Source: Anaeromyxobacter sp. PSR-1 (GTDB lineage Bacteria; Myxococcota; Myxococcia; Myxococcales; Anaeromyxobacteraceae). Taken from it: a stretch of DNA of 42,983 nucleotides. Made by a program: the position numbers and the translations under genes. The DNA is taken from assembly GCF_000964525.1 (NCBI RefSeq), contig NZ_BAZG01000019.1:1-42983 (forward strand). The letters are read 5' to 3'. This document shows, piece after piece, positions 32,693-42,400 of the stretch. The notes under the pieces are model-generated. The model had not been told where the DNA came from. It worked only from the letters and a program-made list of their open reading frames with translations, and searched no databases. Position 1 is the stretch's first letter. Each line of letters begins with the position of its first letter.

Positions 32693-34185
32693 GGCGGCAC
32701 CTCGGCGCGCGCGACCTCGAGGAAGGCCCGCGCCGCCGCGCCCGGGCCGGGGCTGCGCCGCGCCACCGCGAACACGTGGCGCGGGATCGAGAGCCCCTCC
32801 ACGCGCACGGCGCGCACGTGCCCGCCGCGGAGGTCGTCCTCCACCGCGCGCCGCGAGACGAACGCGACGCCCATGCCCGACACCACCGCGGCCTTCAGCG
32901 CCACGAGCGCGCCGGCCTCCAGCACCACCGCGGCAGGGTCGAGCGCCACGCCCATGTTCGCGAGGTGCTGCTCGACGACCGCGCGCGTGCCGGAGCCGCG
33001 CTCGCGATCCACCCGCGGCAGCCGCGCCGCGACGTCGAGCGCGATGGGCTCGGGCGGCAGCTCCAGCGCGGGCGCGGCCACGAGCACGATCTCGTCGCGG
33101 GCCACGTCCTCGTAGGCGAGCGCCGGATCGTCGTCGCGCGCGCCCACGAACCCGAGGTCGAGCGAGCCCGCGCGCACCTGCTCCGTCACCGCGGCCGAGT
33201 CGGTGAGGCTCAGGCTCACCCGCGTGCCCGGGTAGGCGCGCGCGAACGCGCGGACAATCGGCGGCAGGAGGTGCTCCCCGGGCGTGCTGGACGCGCCGAT
33301 CCGGAGCGTGCCGCCGGGCGCGACCTCCGGATCGGAGGGTGGCCGGGCCGCGGGCGCGCGCGCCGGGACCGCGGCGCCGCGCTGGGCCTCGTACAGCTCG
33401 CCGAGGTCGCGCAACGTGAGCGACGAGGCCGGCTTGTCGAACGCGAGCGCCCCCTCGCGCAGGCCGACGACCCGGTCCACGTGGGCGAGGAGCGGCTCGA
33501 TCCGGTGGGTGGAGACGACCAGCGTGCGGCCCGCGAACGCGCGCGCGAACAGCGCGGCGATCTCCGCGGCACGGGCCGGGTCCACCGAGGCGAGCGGCTC
33601 GTCGGCGAGGATCAGCTCCGGATCCTGGTAGAGCGTGCGGGCGATGGCGACGCGCTGCTGTTCGCCGCCGGAGAGTCGGTCCACACGCTCGAAGATCTTC
33701 ACGCCGATGCCGACCTGGTCGAGCACCGCGCGGACGCGCGCCGCCTCGCGCCGCGAGACGAGCGCGGCGAGCGTGCGCGCGAGCGACGTGCGGCCGAGCC
33801 GCCCCGCGACCACGTTCTGCATGGCGGTGGCCTGCGGGACGAGGAGCAGCTGCTGGTGCACGGTGCCGATGCGCGCGCGCAGCGCGCGGAGCCGGCGCGC
33901 GTCGGCGGCGGCCACGGGCTGCCCCAGCACGTGCACCGTGCCCTCCGACGGCGCGAGCGAGGTGTCGAAGAGCCGGAGCAGCGTGGACTTCCCGGCGCCG
34001 CTCGGGCCGAGCAGGGCGACGCGCTCGCCGCGGCGGATCTCCAGGGTCAGCGGCCGGAGCGCGCGCACCGCCCCGTAGGCGCGCCCGGCGCCGCGGAGCG
34101 CGAGCGCGGGCCCCGGGGCCGGCGAGCTTGCGGCGTCCGGCCCCGCGACGGGACCCTCGCGGGCGGCTTCCGGGCGCGGCGACAT
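32689..34185 (-). CDS. phnC: PhnC-type ABC ATPase fused to a LysR-type effector-binding domain
   Basis: A 498-aa fusion. Residues about 28-270 form a complete ABC ATPase: Walker A GPSGAGKST, a PhnC-like Q-loop region (GTVHQQLLLVPQATAMQNVVAGRLG), signature LSGGEQQR, Walker B LILADEP and the His switch STHR. After a Pro/Ala linker, residues about 295-495 match the substrate-binding domain of LysR regulators: GTLRIGASSTPGEHLLPPIV, DLGFVGA, the DRERGSGTRAVVEQHL motif and ALKAAVVSGMGVAFVSRRAV. No helix-turn-helix is present, so the domain probably senses the transported anion in the cytoplasm and gates the ATPase. The ATG at 34185 was preferred over an upstream TTG; no strong ribosome site is visible. 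Confidence 0.88.
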   Translation of the reverse strand: MSPRPEAAREGPVAGPDAASSPAPGPALALRGAGRAYGAVRALRPLTLEIRRGERVALLGPSGAGKSTLLRLFDTSLAPSEGTVHVLGQPVAAADARRLRALRARIGTVHQQLLLVPQATAMQNVVAGRLGRTSLARTLAALVSRREAARVRAVLDQVGIGVKIFERVDRLSGGEQQRVAIARTLYQDPELILADEPLASVDPARAAEIAALFARAFAGRTLVVSTHRIEPLLAHVDRVVGLREGALAFDKPASSLTLRDLGELYEAQRGAAVPARAPAARPPSDPEVAPGGTLRIGASSTPGEHLLPPIVRAFARAYPGTRVSLSLTDSAAVTEQVRAGSLDLGFVGARDDDPALAYEDVARDEIVLVAAPALELPPEPIALDVAARLPRVDRERGSGTRAVVEQHLANMGVALDPAAVVLEAGALVALKAAVVSGMGVAFVSRRAVEDDLRGGHVRAVRVEGLSIPRHVFAVARRSPGPGAAARAFLEVARAEVPP

Positions 34186-34263
34186 GCCGGGCTGTGTAGT
34201 GGCGGATCGGTCGCCGGGCAAGCTTCGCGGGACCCGCGGGGGCCGTCAGCGGGGGACGCGGGC

Positions 34264-34431
34264 GGTCCGTTACTCCGGCACCGGCTGGTCCGTTACTCCG
34301 GCACCGGCTCCTCTCCGGCACCGGCTCCTTCGGGCGGTCCGTTAGTCCGGCACCGGCAGCACCGGCAGCACCGGCAGCTCCGGCAGCTGTTTGCTCCGGC
34401 ACCGCCGGCGTTTGCTCCGGCACCGCCGGCG
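34264..34431 (+). repeat. Array of tandem CTCCGGCACC-core repeats between phnC and the DUF3014 gene
   Basis: Two perfect tandem 23-bp copies (34264-34286, 34287-34309) contain GTTACTCCGGCACCGGCT; a variant 23-bp copy with GTTAGTCCGGCACCGGC is at 34336-34358. A shorter copy is at 34312-34327, followed after the third by three CACCGGCAG units. Two perfect tandem 21-bp copies (34390-34410, 34411-34431) contain TTGCTCCGGCACCGCCGGCG. All share the core (T/G)TCCGGCACCG. The array fills most of the 255-base gap. Confidence 0.85.
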
Positions 34432-34440
34432 GGCGGTTCG

Positions 34441-35235
34441 CTACCGCACCTCCCGGAGGCCCAGCGCCTCCCGGATCTCGCGCGCCTTCGCCTGCACCTT
34501 GCCCGCGTTCCGCGGCCCCATGCGCAGGAGGTGCTTCTCGACCGCGCCGAGGTGCTCGAGCGCCGGATCCGCGTAGGCCCATCCGGCCCCGGCCTCGGCG
34601 TGCGGGACGACGGCCACCGGCCCCGCCGGGCGCGGCGCCGCCTCGAGCCGGTGGAGCGCGCGGGCCGTGACGCGGTCCAGCACGGCGTCCGGGTAGCCGA
34701 GCAGCCGGTAGGCGGACTCGACTGCCGGGCGGAGCGCGCGGTAGGCGGTGGCGACCGCCTTCGCGTCGAGGGACGCCACTGCGTCGGCGAAGCGGTCGTA
34801 GCGGGCGTAGGAGGCGGGGGCGATCACCTGGCGGCCGCCCTGCTCAGCCACCGAGAACGGCTGCTCCGGGGCGAGGAAGGGGAGCTGCTTCCGGGGCGAG
34901 ACGCCCTCGGCCAGGTTGTCGGTGAGCACCGCCCAGAGCCGGACGAGGTCGCCCCCCGCACCGAGCCAGCGGCGGTACTCCGGATCGGGCGAGGCGGCCT
35001 CGAGGAGCGACTTCACCTGCGCCGGGTCCGCCTGGACCGCGGCCGATGGGGCGCCGGCCGGGGGGCTCGCCGTTGGGGCGGCTTGCTCCGGCACCGCCGG
35101 CGGGGGCGGGGGCGACGCCCGTTGACGGTGGAACCAGAAGTAGGCGATCGCGCCGGCGACGGCGAGCGCGAGCACGATGGCCGCGACGTCGCCGCCGCGA
35201 AGCGGGCGGCGCTCGGGCTGGGTGGGATCGGGCAT
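34441..35235 (-). CDS. DUF3014 membrane-anchored protein
   Basis: A 264-aa protein with a short basic N-terminus, one transmembrane helix (about 17-35), a Pro-rich linker (about 41-65) and a C-terminal domain that matches DUF3014 (VKSLLEAASPDPEYRRWLGAGGDLVRLWAVLTDNLAEG, then YARYDRFADAVASLDAKAVATAYRALRP). Its function is unknown; the topology suggests a periplasmic domain. The linker contains the sequence PAVPEQAAP encoded by a 20-bp exact copy of the intergenic repeat found downstream of this gene. No strong ribosome site is seen at the ATG. It may be co-transcribed with the transporter genes across the repeat array. Confidence 0.8.
   Translation of the reverse strand: MPDPTQPERRPLRGGDVAAIVLALAVAGAIAYFWFHRQRASPPPPPAVPEQAAPTASPPAGAPSAAVQADPAQVKSLLEAASPDPEYRRWLGAGGDLVRLWAVLTDNLAEGVSPRKQLPFLAPEQPFSVAEQGGRQVIAPASYARYDRFADAVASLDAKAVATAYRALRPAVESAYRLLGYPDAVLDRVTARALHRLEAAPRPAGPVAVVPHAEAGAGWAYADPALEHLGAVEKHLLRMGPRNAGKVQAKAREIREALGLREVR
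35083..35102 (+). repeat. Copy of the intergenic repeat inside the DUF3014 gene
   Basis: TTGCTCCGGCACCGCCGGCG here is identical over 20 bases to the two tandem copies at 34391-34410 and 34412-34431. On the coding strand it is in frame and gives AVPEQ in a Pro-rich linker. Confidence 0.85.
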
Positions 35236-35348
35236 GCGAACTGGATCGCTCCGTTCGGCGGGGCGCGCCAGCCCCCGCTTCGAGCCGGGGCTCCTCGATG
35301 TCAGACCCCCCTGCTATTGCGTTCAGGTCGAAGGATGGAGGTGCAACG

Positions 35349-35540
35349 ATGCGCGAACGCATGAAGACCCCGGCCCCCTGCGGCCCGATCACCGGCAACC
35401 GCCGCCTGGGCGACCCGGTGCACGAGGTGCGGGCCGCCCTGGACCGCTCGCTCGACCCCGCCTGCCGCCGCCGAGCCGAGCGGCGCGTCCGCATGATCGC
35501 GGCGCTGCTCGATGGCGGGGCACCGACGCTGGACGTGTGA
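35349..35540 (+). CDS. Small conserved-looking protein, 63 aa
   Basis: A short ORF with an ideal ribosome site, GGAGGT six bases before the ATG. The product is basic and soluble, with two parts: MKTPAPCGPITGNRRLGDP and an Arg-rich helix SLDPACRRRAERRVRMIAALLDGG. I do not recognise the family. The strong ribosome site and its own intergenic start region, divergent from the DUF3014 gene, argue that it is expressed. The two Cys (C11, C38) are not in a metal motif. Confidence 0.6.
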   Translation: MRERMKTPAPCGPITGNRRLGDPVHEVRAALDRSLDPACRRRAERRVRMIAALLDGGAPTLDV

Positions 35541-35584
35541 CGGCGCGCTTGACGGCGCAGCGGGGCGGCCGTTCTCTCTCGCCC

Positions 35585-36250
35585 ATGCCGCCCCGCGCGC
35601 TGCACCGCCCGCCCGCCCGCACTGGCCGAACCGCCCCGGCGACCCGCCCTCCGTCCCCGGACGCGCCCGGGCGCTTCGACGCCGCCTACTACCGGCGCCA
35701 TTACCGCGGAAAGGACCGCGTCCACTCGGCGGCGGAGATCGCGCGGCTGGCGGGCGGGGTGTGCGGGCTCGCCGGATGGCTCGGGGTGGAGGTGCGCTCG
35801 GTGCTCGACGTGGGCGCGGGCACCGGGCTGTGGCGGGCCTGGCTGCGCCGCCACCGGCCCGACGCCACCTACCGCTCCATCGACGTGTCGTCGTACGCCT
35901 GCGCGCGCTACGGGCACGAGGAGCGCGACATCTCGCGGTGGCGGGCGCGCGAGCGCTTCGACCTCGTGGTCTGCCACGGGGTCCTGCACTACCTCGACGA
36001 CCGCGCCGCGGCTCGGGCCATCGACAACCTGGGCGCGATGTGCCGCGGGCTCCTCTACCTCGAGGTGATCACGCGCGCCGACCTCGAGACGGTGGTCGAC
36101 CTCGAGCGCACCGACACGGCGATGCGCCGGCGCACCGGCGCGTGGTACCGGCGGCGGCTGGCGCGGCATTTCGTGCAGGTGGGCGCGGGCCTGTGGGCGG
36201 CGCGCCGGGCCGGCCTGCCGTTCTACGAGCTCGAGGCCGCGCGCGGCTGA
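35585..36250 (+). CDS. Class I SAM-dependent methyltransferase
   Basis: A 221-aa protein with a Rossmann methyltransferase core: motif I VLDVGAGTGLWRAWL (about 80), YRSIDVSSYAC as the acidic motif II, and FDLVVCHGVLHYL as motif IV. The N-terminal 35 residues are Pro/Arg-rich, and FDAAYYRRHYRGKDRVHSAAEIARLA precedes the core, as in small-molecule methyltransferases. The substrate is unknown. No good ribosome site precedes the ATG, so an internal start is possible. It follows the small ORF by 44 bases. Confidence 0.82.
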   Translation: MPPRALHRPPARTGRTAPATRPPSPDAPGRFDAAYYRRHYRGKDRVHSAAEIARLAGGVCGLAGWLGVEVRSVLDVGAGTGLWRAWLRRHRPDATYRSIDVSSYACARYGHEERDISRWRARERFDLVVCHGVLHYLDDRAAARAIDNLGAMCRGLLYLEVITRADLETVVDLERTDTAMRRRTGAWYRRRLARHFVQVGAGLWAARRAGLPFYELEAARG

Positions 36251-36340
36251 TCGCGCCGCGGTCCTCCGCGCGCCTCCGGGCGCGACGCGCGCGCACGCGC
36301 GGGTGAAGGCGCGGACGATCGCGGTTAGATCCCTCGCACC

Positions 36341-37305
36341 ATGACCTCTCCGATCCCGCAGCGGCGCCGCCTCGGCGCCACGGACCTCTCCGTCTTCCCC
36401 GTCTGCCTTGGCGGCAACGTGTTCGGCTGGACCGCCGATCGCGCCGCCAGCTTCGCCGTGCTCGACGCCTACCGCGAGGCGGGCGGGAACTTCGTGGACA
36501 CCGCCGACATCTACAGCGCGTGGGTGCCCGGCCACCGCGGCGGCGAGTCCGAGGCGGTCATCGGCGAGTGGCTGCGGGAGCGGCGCTGCCGCGACGAGGT
36601 GGTCGTCGCCACGAGGTCGGCATGGGCGGCCCGGACGCGGCGGCGGGCCTCTCGGCCGACAAGATCGCGCACGCCTGCGACGGCTCGCTGCGGCGGCTCG
36701 GGGTCGAGCGGATCGACCTCTACTACGCGCACCGCGACGACCCGGCGACGCCGCTGGAGGAGACGCTGGAGGCGTTCGACCGGCTGGTGCGGGCGGGCAA
36801 GGTGCGCCACCTCGGCGCCTCCAACTACGCGGCCCCGCGGCTCGCGGCGGCGCTCGACCTCTCGGCGCGCGCCGGCCTGGCGCCGTTCGCGGTGCTCCAG
36901 CCCGAGTACAACCTGGTCGCGCGCGGCGGCTACGAGGGCGCGCTCGCCGACCTGTGCGCGGCGCGCGGGTTGGGCGTGTGCACCTACTACGCGCTCGCGT
37001 CCGGCTTCCTCACCGGCAAGTACGGTCCGGGCCTGCCGCCGCCCACCGCCCGCGCCGGCAAGGTGAACGCGCTCCTCGCCGACCCGAAGGCGATGGCGGC
37101 GCTGGCCGCGGCGCGCGAGGTGGCGCGGGCCCACGGCGCGACCGTGGCGCAGGTCGCGCTCGCGTGGCAGCTGCAGAGCCCGCGGGTCACGACCCCCATC
37201 GCCAGCGCGACGAGCGCGGCGCAGGTGCGGGAGCTGTCCGGCGCCGTCCGGATCGCGCTCACGGCGGAGGACGTGGCGCGGCTGGAGGGTGCGGGCGGGC
37301 GCTGA
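36341..37305 (+). pseudogene. Aldo/keto reductase interrupted by a one-base deletion
   Basis: Two overlapping frames together encode a normal NADPH aldo/keto reductase of about 321 aa. The first frame gives RRLGATDLSVFPVCLGGNVFGW and the catalytic D53 and Y58 (FVDTADIY), up to VVVAT. The second resumes with VGMGGPDAAAGLSADKI and supplies the catalytic His (YYAHRD), GASNYAAPRL and the C-terminal cofactor site (TTPIASATSAAQV). Between ACG (36611-36613) and GTC (36616) only AG is left where AAG, the codon of the catalytic Lys in the ATK motif, is expected. So one base is missing at 36614-36615. Everything else is intact, so either the mutation is recent or the sequence has an error here. Confidence 0.85.
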
Positions 37306-37314
37306 CCGCTCGGC

Positions 37315-38178
37315 TCAGGCCGGCAGGGCCGCGGCGCTCGCCGGCGGTGCCGAGACGCCCGCGAGCGACTTCCGGTAGCGGTTCAGGTCCCGGACCGTGT
37401 CGAAGCTCTCGCCGAGGAGCGCCGAGAGGCTGCGCAGCATGGTCCGCACCACCCGCCGCTCGCAGGCCTCGTCGAAGCGGATCTGGCCGTCGAGCCAGCG
37501 GTCGAGCCAGCCCGGATCCGGCAACCGGCTCTGCACGGTGTCGCGCGGGAACAGCTGCTGGTTCACGTGCAGGTTGGTGGGGTGGAGCGGCTTGCCGCTG
37601 CGGCCGCTGCTCGCCATGAGGACGCCGAGCTTCGCGAAGGCGGCGCGCGCGGCGTCGCCGTGGCGCTCGACGGCCTGGCGCATGTACCGGAGGTACGCGC
37701 CGCCGTGGCGCCCCTCGTCTTGCGAGATGAGGCCGTAGACCTGCTTCAGCACGGGCTCGGTGTGCCACTCGGCGGCGCGCCGGTACCACTGGGTGAGCCG
37801 GATCTCGCCGCAGAAGTGGAGCGCGAGCGTCTCCAGCGCGGGCGCCGGGTCGAACTCGAAGCGGACCGCGTGCAGCTCGTCCTCGGTCGGCACGAGGTCG
37901 GGGCGGAAGCGGCGCAGGTACTCCATGAGCACCAGGGCGTGCTTCTGCTCCTCGTAGAACCAGATCGACATGAACGCCGAGAAGTCGCTGTCGTGCCGGT
38001 TGTCGCGCAGGAACATCTCGGTCGCGGGCAGCGCCGACCACTCGGTGATGGCGTTCATCTTCACCGTGAGCGCCTGCTCGTCGGAGAGCGCGGCCGCGTC
38101 GAAGCTCGCCCACGGCACGTCGTCCTCCAGGCTCCAGCGGGCGCGCTCCAGGGACCTGAACAGCTCGGGATACAGCAC
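37315..38178 (-). CDS. Ferritin-like diiron protein (acyl-ACP desaturase-like)
   Basis: A 287-aa helical protein with a carboxylate-bridged diiron site. Ligands are E46 (ITEWSALPATE), E77 and H80 (YEEQKH), the Glu of CGEIRLTQWY and the Glu/His of SQDEGRHGGAY. Pattern and length resemble acyl-ACP desaturases, but the substrate is unproven; other ferritin-like oxygenases remain possible. The start is GTG with GAGGT six bases upstream. It lies in the opposite direction to the broken reductase. Confidence 0.8.
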   Translation of the reverse strand: MLYPELFRSLERARWSLEDDVPWASFDAAALSDEQALTVKMNAITEWSALPATEMFLRDNRHDSDFSAFMSIWFYEEQKHALVLMEYLRRFRPDLVPTEDELHAVRFEFDPAPALETLALHFCGEIRLTQWYRRAAEWHTEPVLKQVYGLISQDEGRHGGAYLRYMRQAVERHGDAARAAFAKLGVLMASSGRSGKPLHPTNLHVNQQLFPRDTVQSRLPDPGWLDRWLDGQIRFDEACERRVVRTMLRSLSALLGESFDTVRDLNRYRKSLAGVSAPPASAAALPA

Positions 38179-38537
38179 GTGGGCACCTCGTCGTCGGGAA
38201 GGCCCACTTGCCTATGGGGGGCGTGTGATGGGCGTGTCACGGCGCAGACACGCGGATGGGGCGTCTCGTGCCGCGGCGCGGCACGAAAGCCCTTCGGACC
38301 CGCTGACTCCGGCACCCCGGTTCTGACTCCGGCACCCTGGCTCTCCCCCTGACTCCGGCACCCCGGTTCTCGCCGGGCCTGACTCCGGCACCCCGGCTCC
38401 CCCCGGCTCGCCGGCCTGACTCCGGCACCCCGGCTCCCTGACTCCGGCACCCCGGCTCCCTGACTCCGGCACCCCGGCTCCACCCCGGCTCCACCCGGCT
38501 CCCTGCCCCCGAGGCAGCCGACCACACCCCGCGCGGG
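38179..38537. other. Gene-free stretch filled by a tandem repeat array
   Basis: No gene is supported. The centre (38303-38481) is a seven-copy array of an 18-22 bp element; frames through it encode only repetitive Gly/Ser/Pro-rich peptides. The left end is upstream of the ferritin-like gene and holds GTGA-N8-TCAC (about 38224-38239). Confidence 0.6.
38303..38481 (+). repeat. Seven-copy CTGACTCCGGCACCCCGG array
   Basis: Copies start at 38303, 38323, 38349, 38379, 38416, 38438 and 38460. Six are exact 18-mers; the second has CCTGG at its end. The last three are in perfect 22-bp tandem, each continuing CTCC. Between the first copies the spacers are 2 to 19 bases of C/T-rich sequence. An eighth, diverged copy (GTGACTCCGGCACACCGG, 38564-38581) lies inside the end of the trehalose gene. 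Confidence 0.9.
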
Positions 38538-40709
<2,172 letters not shown>

Positions 40710-40855
40710 CGCACCTTCCTTCGCAGGATCCGGGGATCCGCGCCCGGCGCGCTCGGGGCGCGGCAACCGGTCGCGGTGAAGCCCGATCCTACCAGCCCGC
40801 TCCGTTGGTGTCCCAAGCGATCCACGCACGGGGCGCCGGGCGTACCTGGGGTGCT

Positions 40856-40884
40856 TTGACCGGCCGCCCTCCGGGCGCTACGGT
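40856..40884 (+). promoter_or_regulatory. Housekeeping-type promoter before the MscS-related gene
   Basis: TTGACC (40856-40861) and TACGGT (40879-40884) are exactly 17 bases apart. Transcription would start about 20 bases before the ribosome site GAGAGGAGG and about 22-25 bases before the ATG at 40914. Confidence 0.55.
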
Positions 40885-40913
40885 GGTCGTCCCCCGCCGA
40901 GAGGAGGCCGATC

Positions 40914-41621
40914 ATGTGGGAAGCGGTCGCGATCACGTTCCGCGAGTCGTTCCAGCGGCTCGCCGTCAACGCCGCGCGGCTGGTGCCCGGCCTGCTCGCC
41001 ACGCTCGTCTTCGCGCTGCTCTCGCTCGCGCTCGCGTGGGCCTGCGCGCGCCTGGTGCGCCGGATCCTGAAGGCGGTCCAGCTCGATCGCCTCCTGCGCC
41101 GGTGGGCGCCCGCCGAGGACCGCGCCCGCCTGCCCTCGCTCGTCACCGGGGCCACCCGCTTCACGTTCTGGCTGGTCTTCGCCGTGGGCCTCGCGCTCAG
41201 CCTGACGTCGGTCGAGTCGCGCTGGACCAGCGCGCTCGCCGAGCGCGTGCTCGCGTTCGCCCCCAGCGTCATCGTGGCGGGCGTGCTGTTCGCCGCGGCC
41301 GTGGCGCTGTCGCGGTGGGTGGAGGCGAGCGTGCTGGTGAGCGCGGTGAACATGCAGATCCGCTCGGCGCGGCTGCTCGCCACCGGCGCGCGCTGGCTGG
41401 TGACGGTGCTGGGCGGCGCCATGGCGCTGCAGCACCTCGGGGTGGGCGGCGCGCTCGTCACCATCTCCTTCTCGATCCTGTTCGGCGGCATCGTGCTGGC
41501 GCTGGCGCTGGCGGTGGGGCTCGGCTCGCGCGAGGTGGTGACCCGCTCCTGGGAGCGGCGCCTGCGCGATCGCGACGAGGCGCACCACGACGAGGAGCCG
41601 CCCCGCATCGCCCACCTGTAG
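40914..41621 (+). CDS. MscS-related conserved transmembrane-helix protein (CmpX-like)
   Basis: A 235-aa membrane protein with four hydrophobic helices (about 20-48, 78-98, 112-133, 155-200) and an LVPGLLATLVFALLSLALAWACARLVRR segment that matches the conserved TM-helix repeat found next to mechanosensitive-channel domains. The last helix (ITISFSILFGGIVLALALAVGLGSRE, with the VGLGSRE ending) is typical. The MscS beta domain itself is absent, so it may be an accessory or tension-sensing protein. The C-terminus is charged. AGAGGAGG precedes the ATG, with a TTGACC promoter upstream. Confidence 0.75.
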   Translation: MWEAVAITFRESFQRLAVNAARLVPGLLATLVFALLSLALAWACARLVRRILKAVQLDRLLRRWAPAEDRARLPSLVTGATRFTFWLVFAVGLALSLTSVESRWTSALAERVLAFAPSVIVAGVLFAAAVALSRWVEASVLVSAVNMQIRSARLLATGARWLVTVLGGAMALQHLGVGGALVTISFSILFGGIVLALALAVGLGSREVVTRSWERRLRDRDEAHHDEEPPRIAHL

Positions 41622-41689
41622 CCCGGTCCGCCGCGCCGCACGCGCGTCACCGCCTCCGCGGGCACCCCCCGGGGACGCGTCGAGTTCGG

Positions 41690-41718
41690 TTGCTAGTAAG
41701 TGGATACTCACTTACATA
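41690..41718 (+). promoter_or_regulatory. TetR-gene promoter overlapped by its operator
   Basis: TTGCTA (41690-41695) and TACATA (41713-41718) are 17 bases apart. The spacer and part of the -10 box are covered by GTAAGTGGATACTCACTTAC (41696-41715), whose arms GTAAGTG and CACTTAC are exact inverted repeats, a common TetR-family operator form. The predicted start of transcription is at or next to the ATG (41725), and there is no ribosome site, so the mRNA is probably leaderless. Confidence 0.7.
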
Positions 41719-41724
41719 GCGGCC

Positions 41725-42396
41725 ATGAGACAGCTCGCCGCAGCGCCCCGCGCGCGCAAGCCGGGCCCGGATCGCCGCCGGGAGATCGCCGACGCCGCCC
41801 TGCGGGTGATCGCCGCCCAGGGCGCCTCGCACTTCACCGCGCTCGCCATCGCCCGCGAGGTCGGCGTGAGCGACGCGGCGCTGTTCCGGCACTTCCCCAC
41901 CAAGGAGGCCATCGCGGCCGCGGCCATCGACCGGGTCGAGGAGCTGCTGTTCGAGGGCTTCCCGCCGGAGCAGGCCGATCCGCTGGAGCGGCTGGGCGCG
42001 TTCTTCCGGCGGCGCGTCGCGGCCATCCGCGCGAACCCGGGCATCGCGCGGCTGTTCGCCTGCGACGAGCTGGGCCAGGTCGCGGGCGCGGCCGGGATCG
42101 CCCGCCTCACCGCCTTCCGCCGCCGCTCCACCGGGTTCGTGCGCGCGTGCCTCGACGAGGCGGAGCGCGGCGGCGTGCTCGCGGACGGGGTGGGCGCCGA
42201 GGAGGCGCAGGTGATGGTGATCGGCGCGCTGCTCGCGCTGGCCCACGCGCCCGCCGCCGCCCCGCGCCCGCCCGAGCTCTCCGAGCGCGTGTGGCGCACC
42301 CTCGAGACCTTCCTGCGCCGGCCCGCGGGCCGCGCGACCGCCGCGGGGCGCCGTCCTCCGCGGTCCCCCCCGACCCGACGGCACGACCAGAGGTGA
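41725..42396 (+). CDS. TetR/AcrR-family transcriptional regulator
   Basis: A 223-aa repressor. The DNA-binding helix-turn-helix is in residues about 18-65 (RRREIADAALRVIAAQG, then FTALAIAREVGVSDAALFRHFPTKEAI). The C-terminal ligand domain is unassigned; the end is Pro/Arg-rich. It very likely represses itself by binding the 20-bp inverted repeat in its own promoter. Its stop lies four bases before the start of the next gene, and the AGGTGA around the stop serves as the ribosome site there, so the two are coupled. Confidence 0.92.
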   Translation: MRQLAAAPRARKPGPDRRREIADAALRVIAAQGASHFTALAIAREVGVSDAALFRHFPTKEAIAAAAIDRVEELLFEGFPPEQADPLERLGAFFRRRVAAIRANPGIARLFACDELGQVAGAAGIARLTAFRRRSTGFVRACLDEAERGGVLADGVGAEEAQVMVIGALLALAHAPAAAPRPPELSERVWRTLETFLRRPAGRATAAGRRPPRSPPTRRHDQR

Positions 42397-42400
42397 CCCC

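Noticed and set aside
30071-33115. Long plus-strand open frame of about 1000 codons
   Set aside because: It lies antisense to phnD, phnE and phnC and encodes Arg/Glu/His-rich low-complexity sequence, typical of shadows in GC-rich DNA.
38303-38481. CRISPR array
   Set aside because: Repeats are only 18 bp and spacers are 0-19 bases of similar C/T-rich sequence; no cas genes are present.
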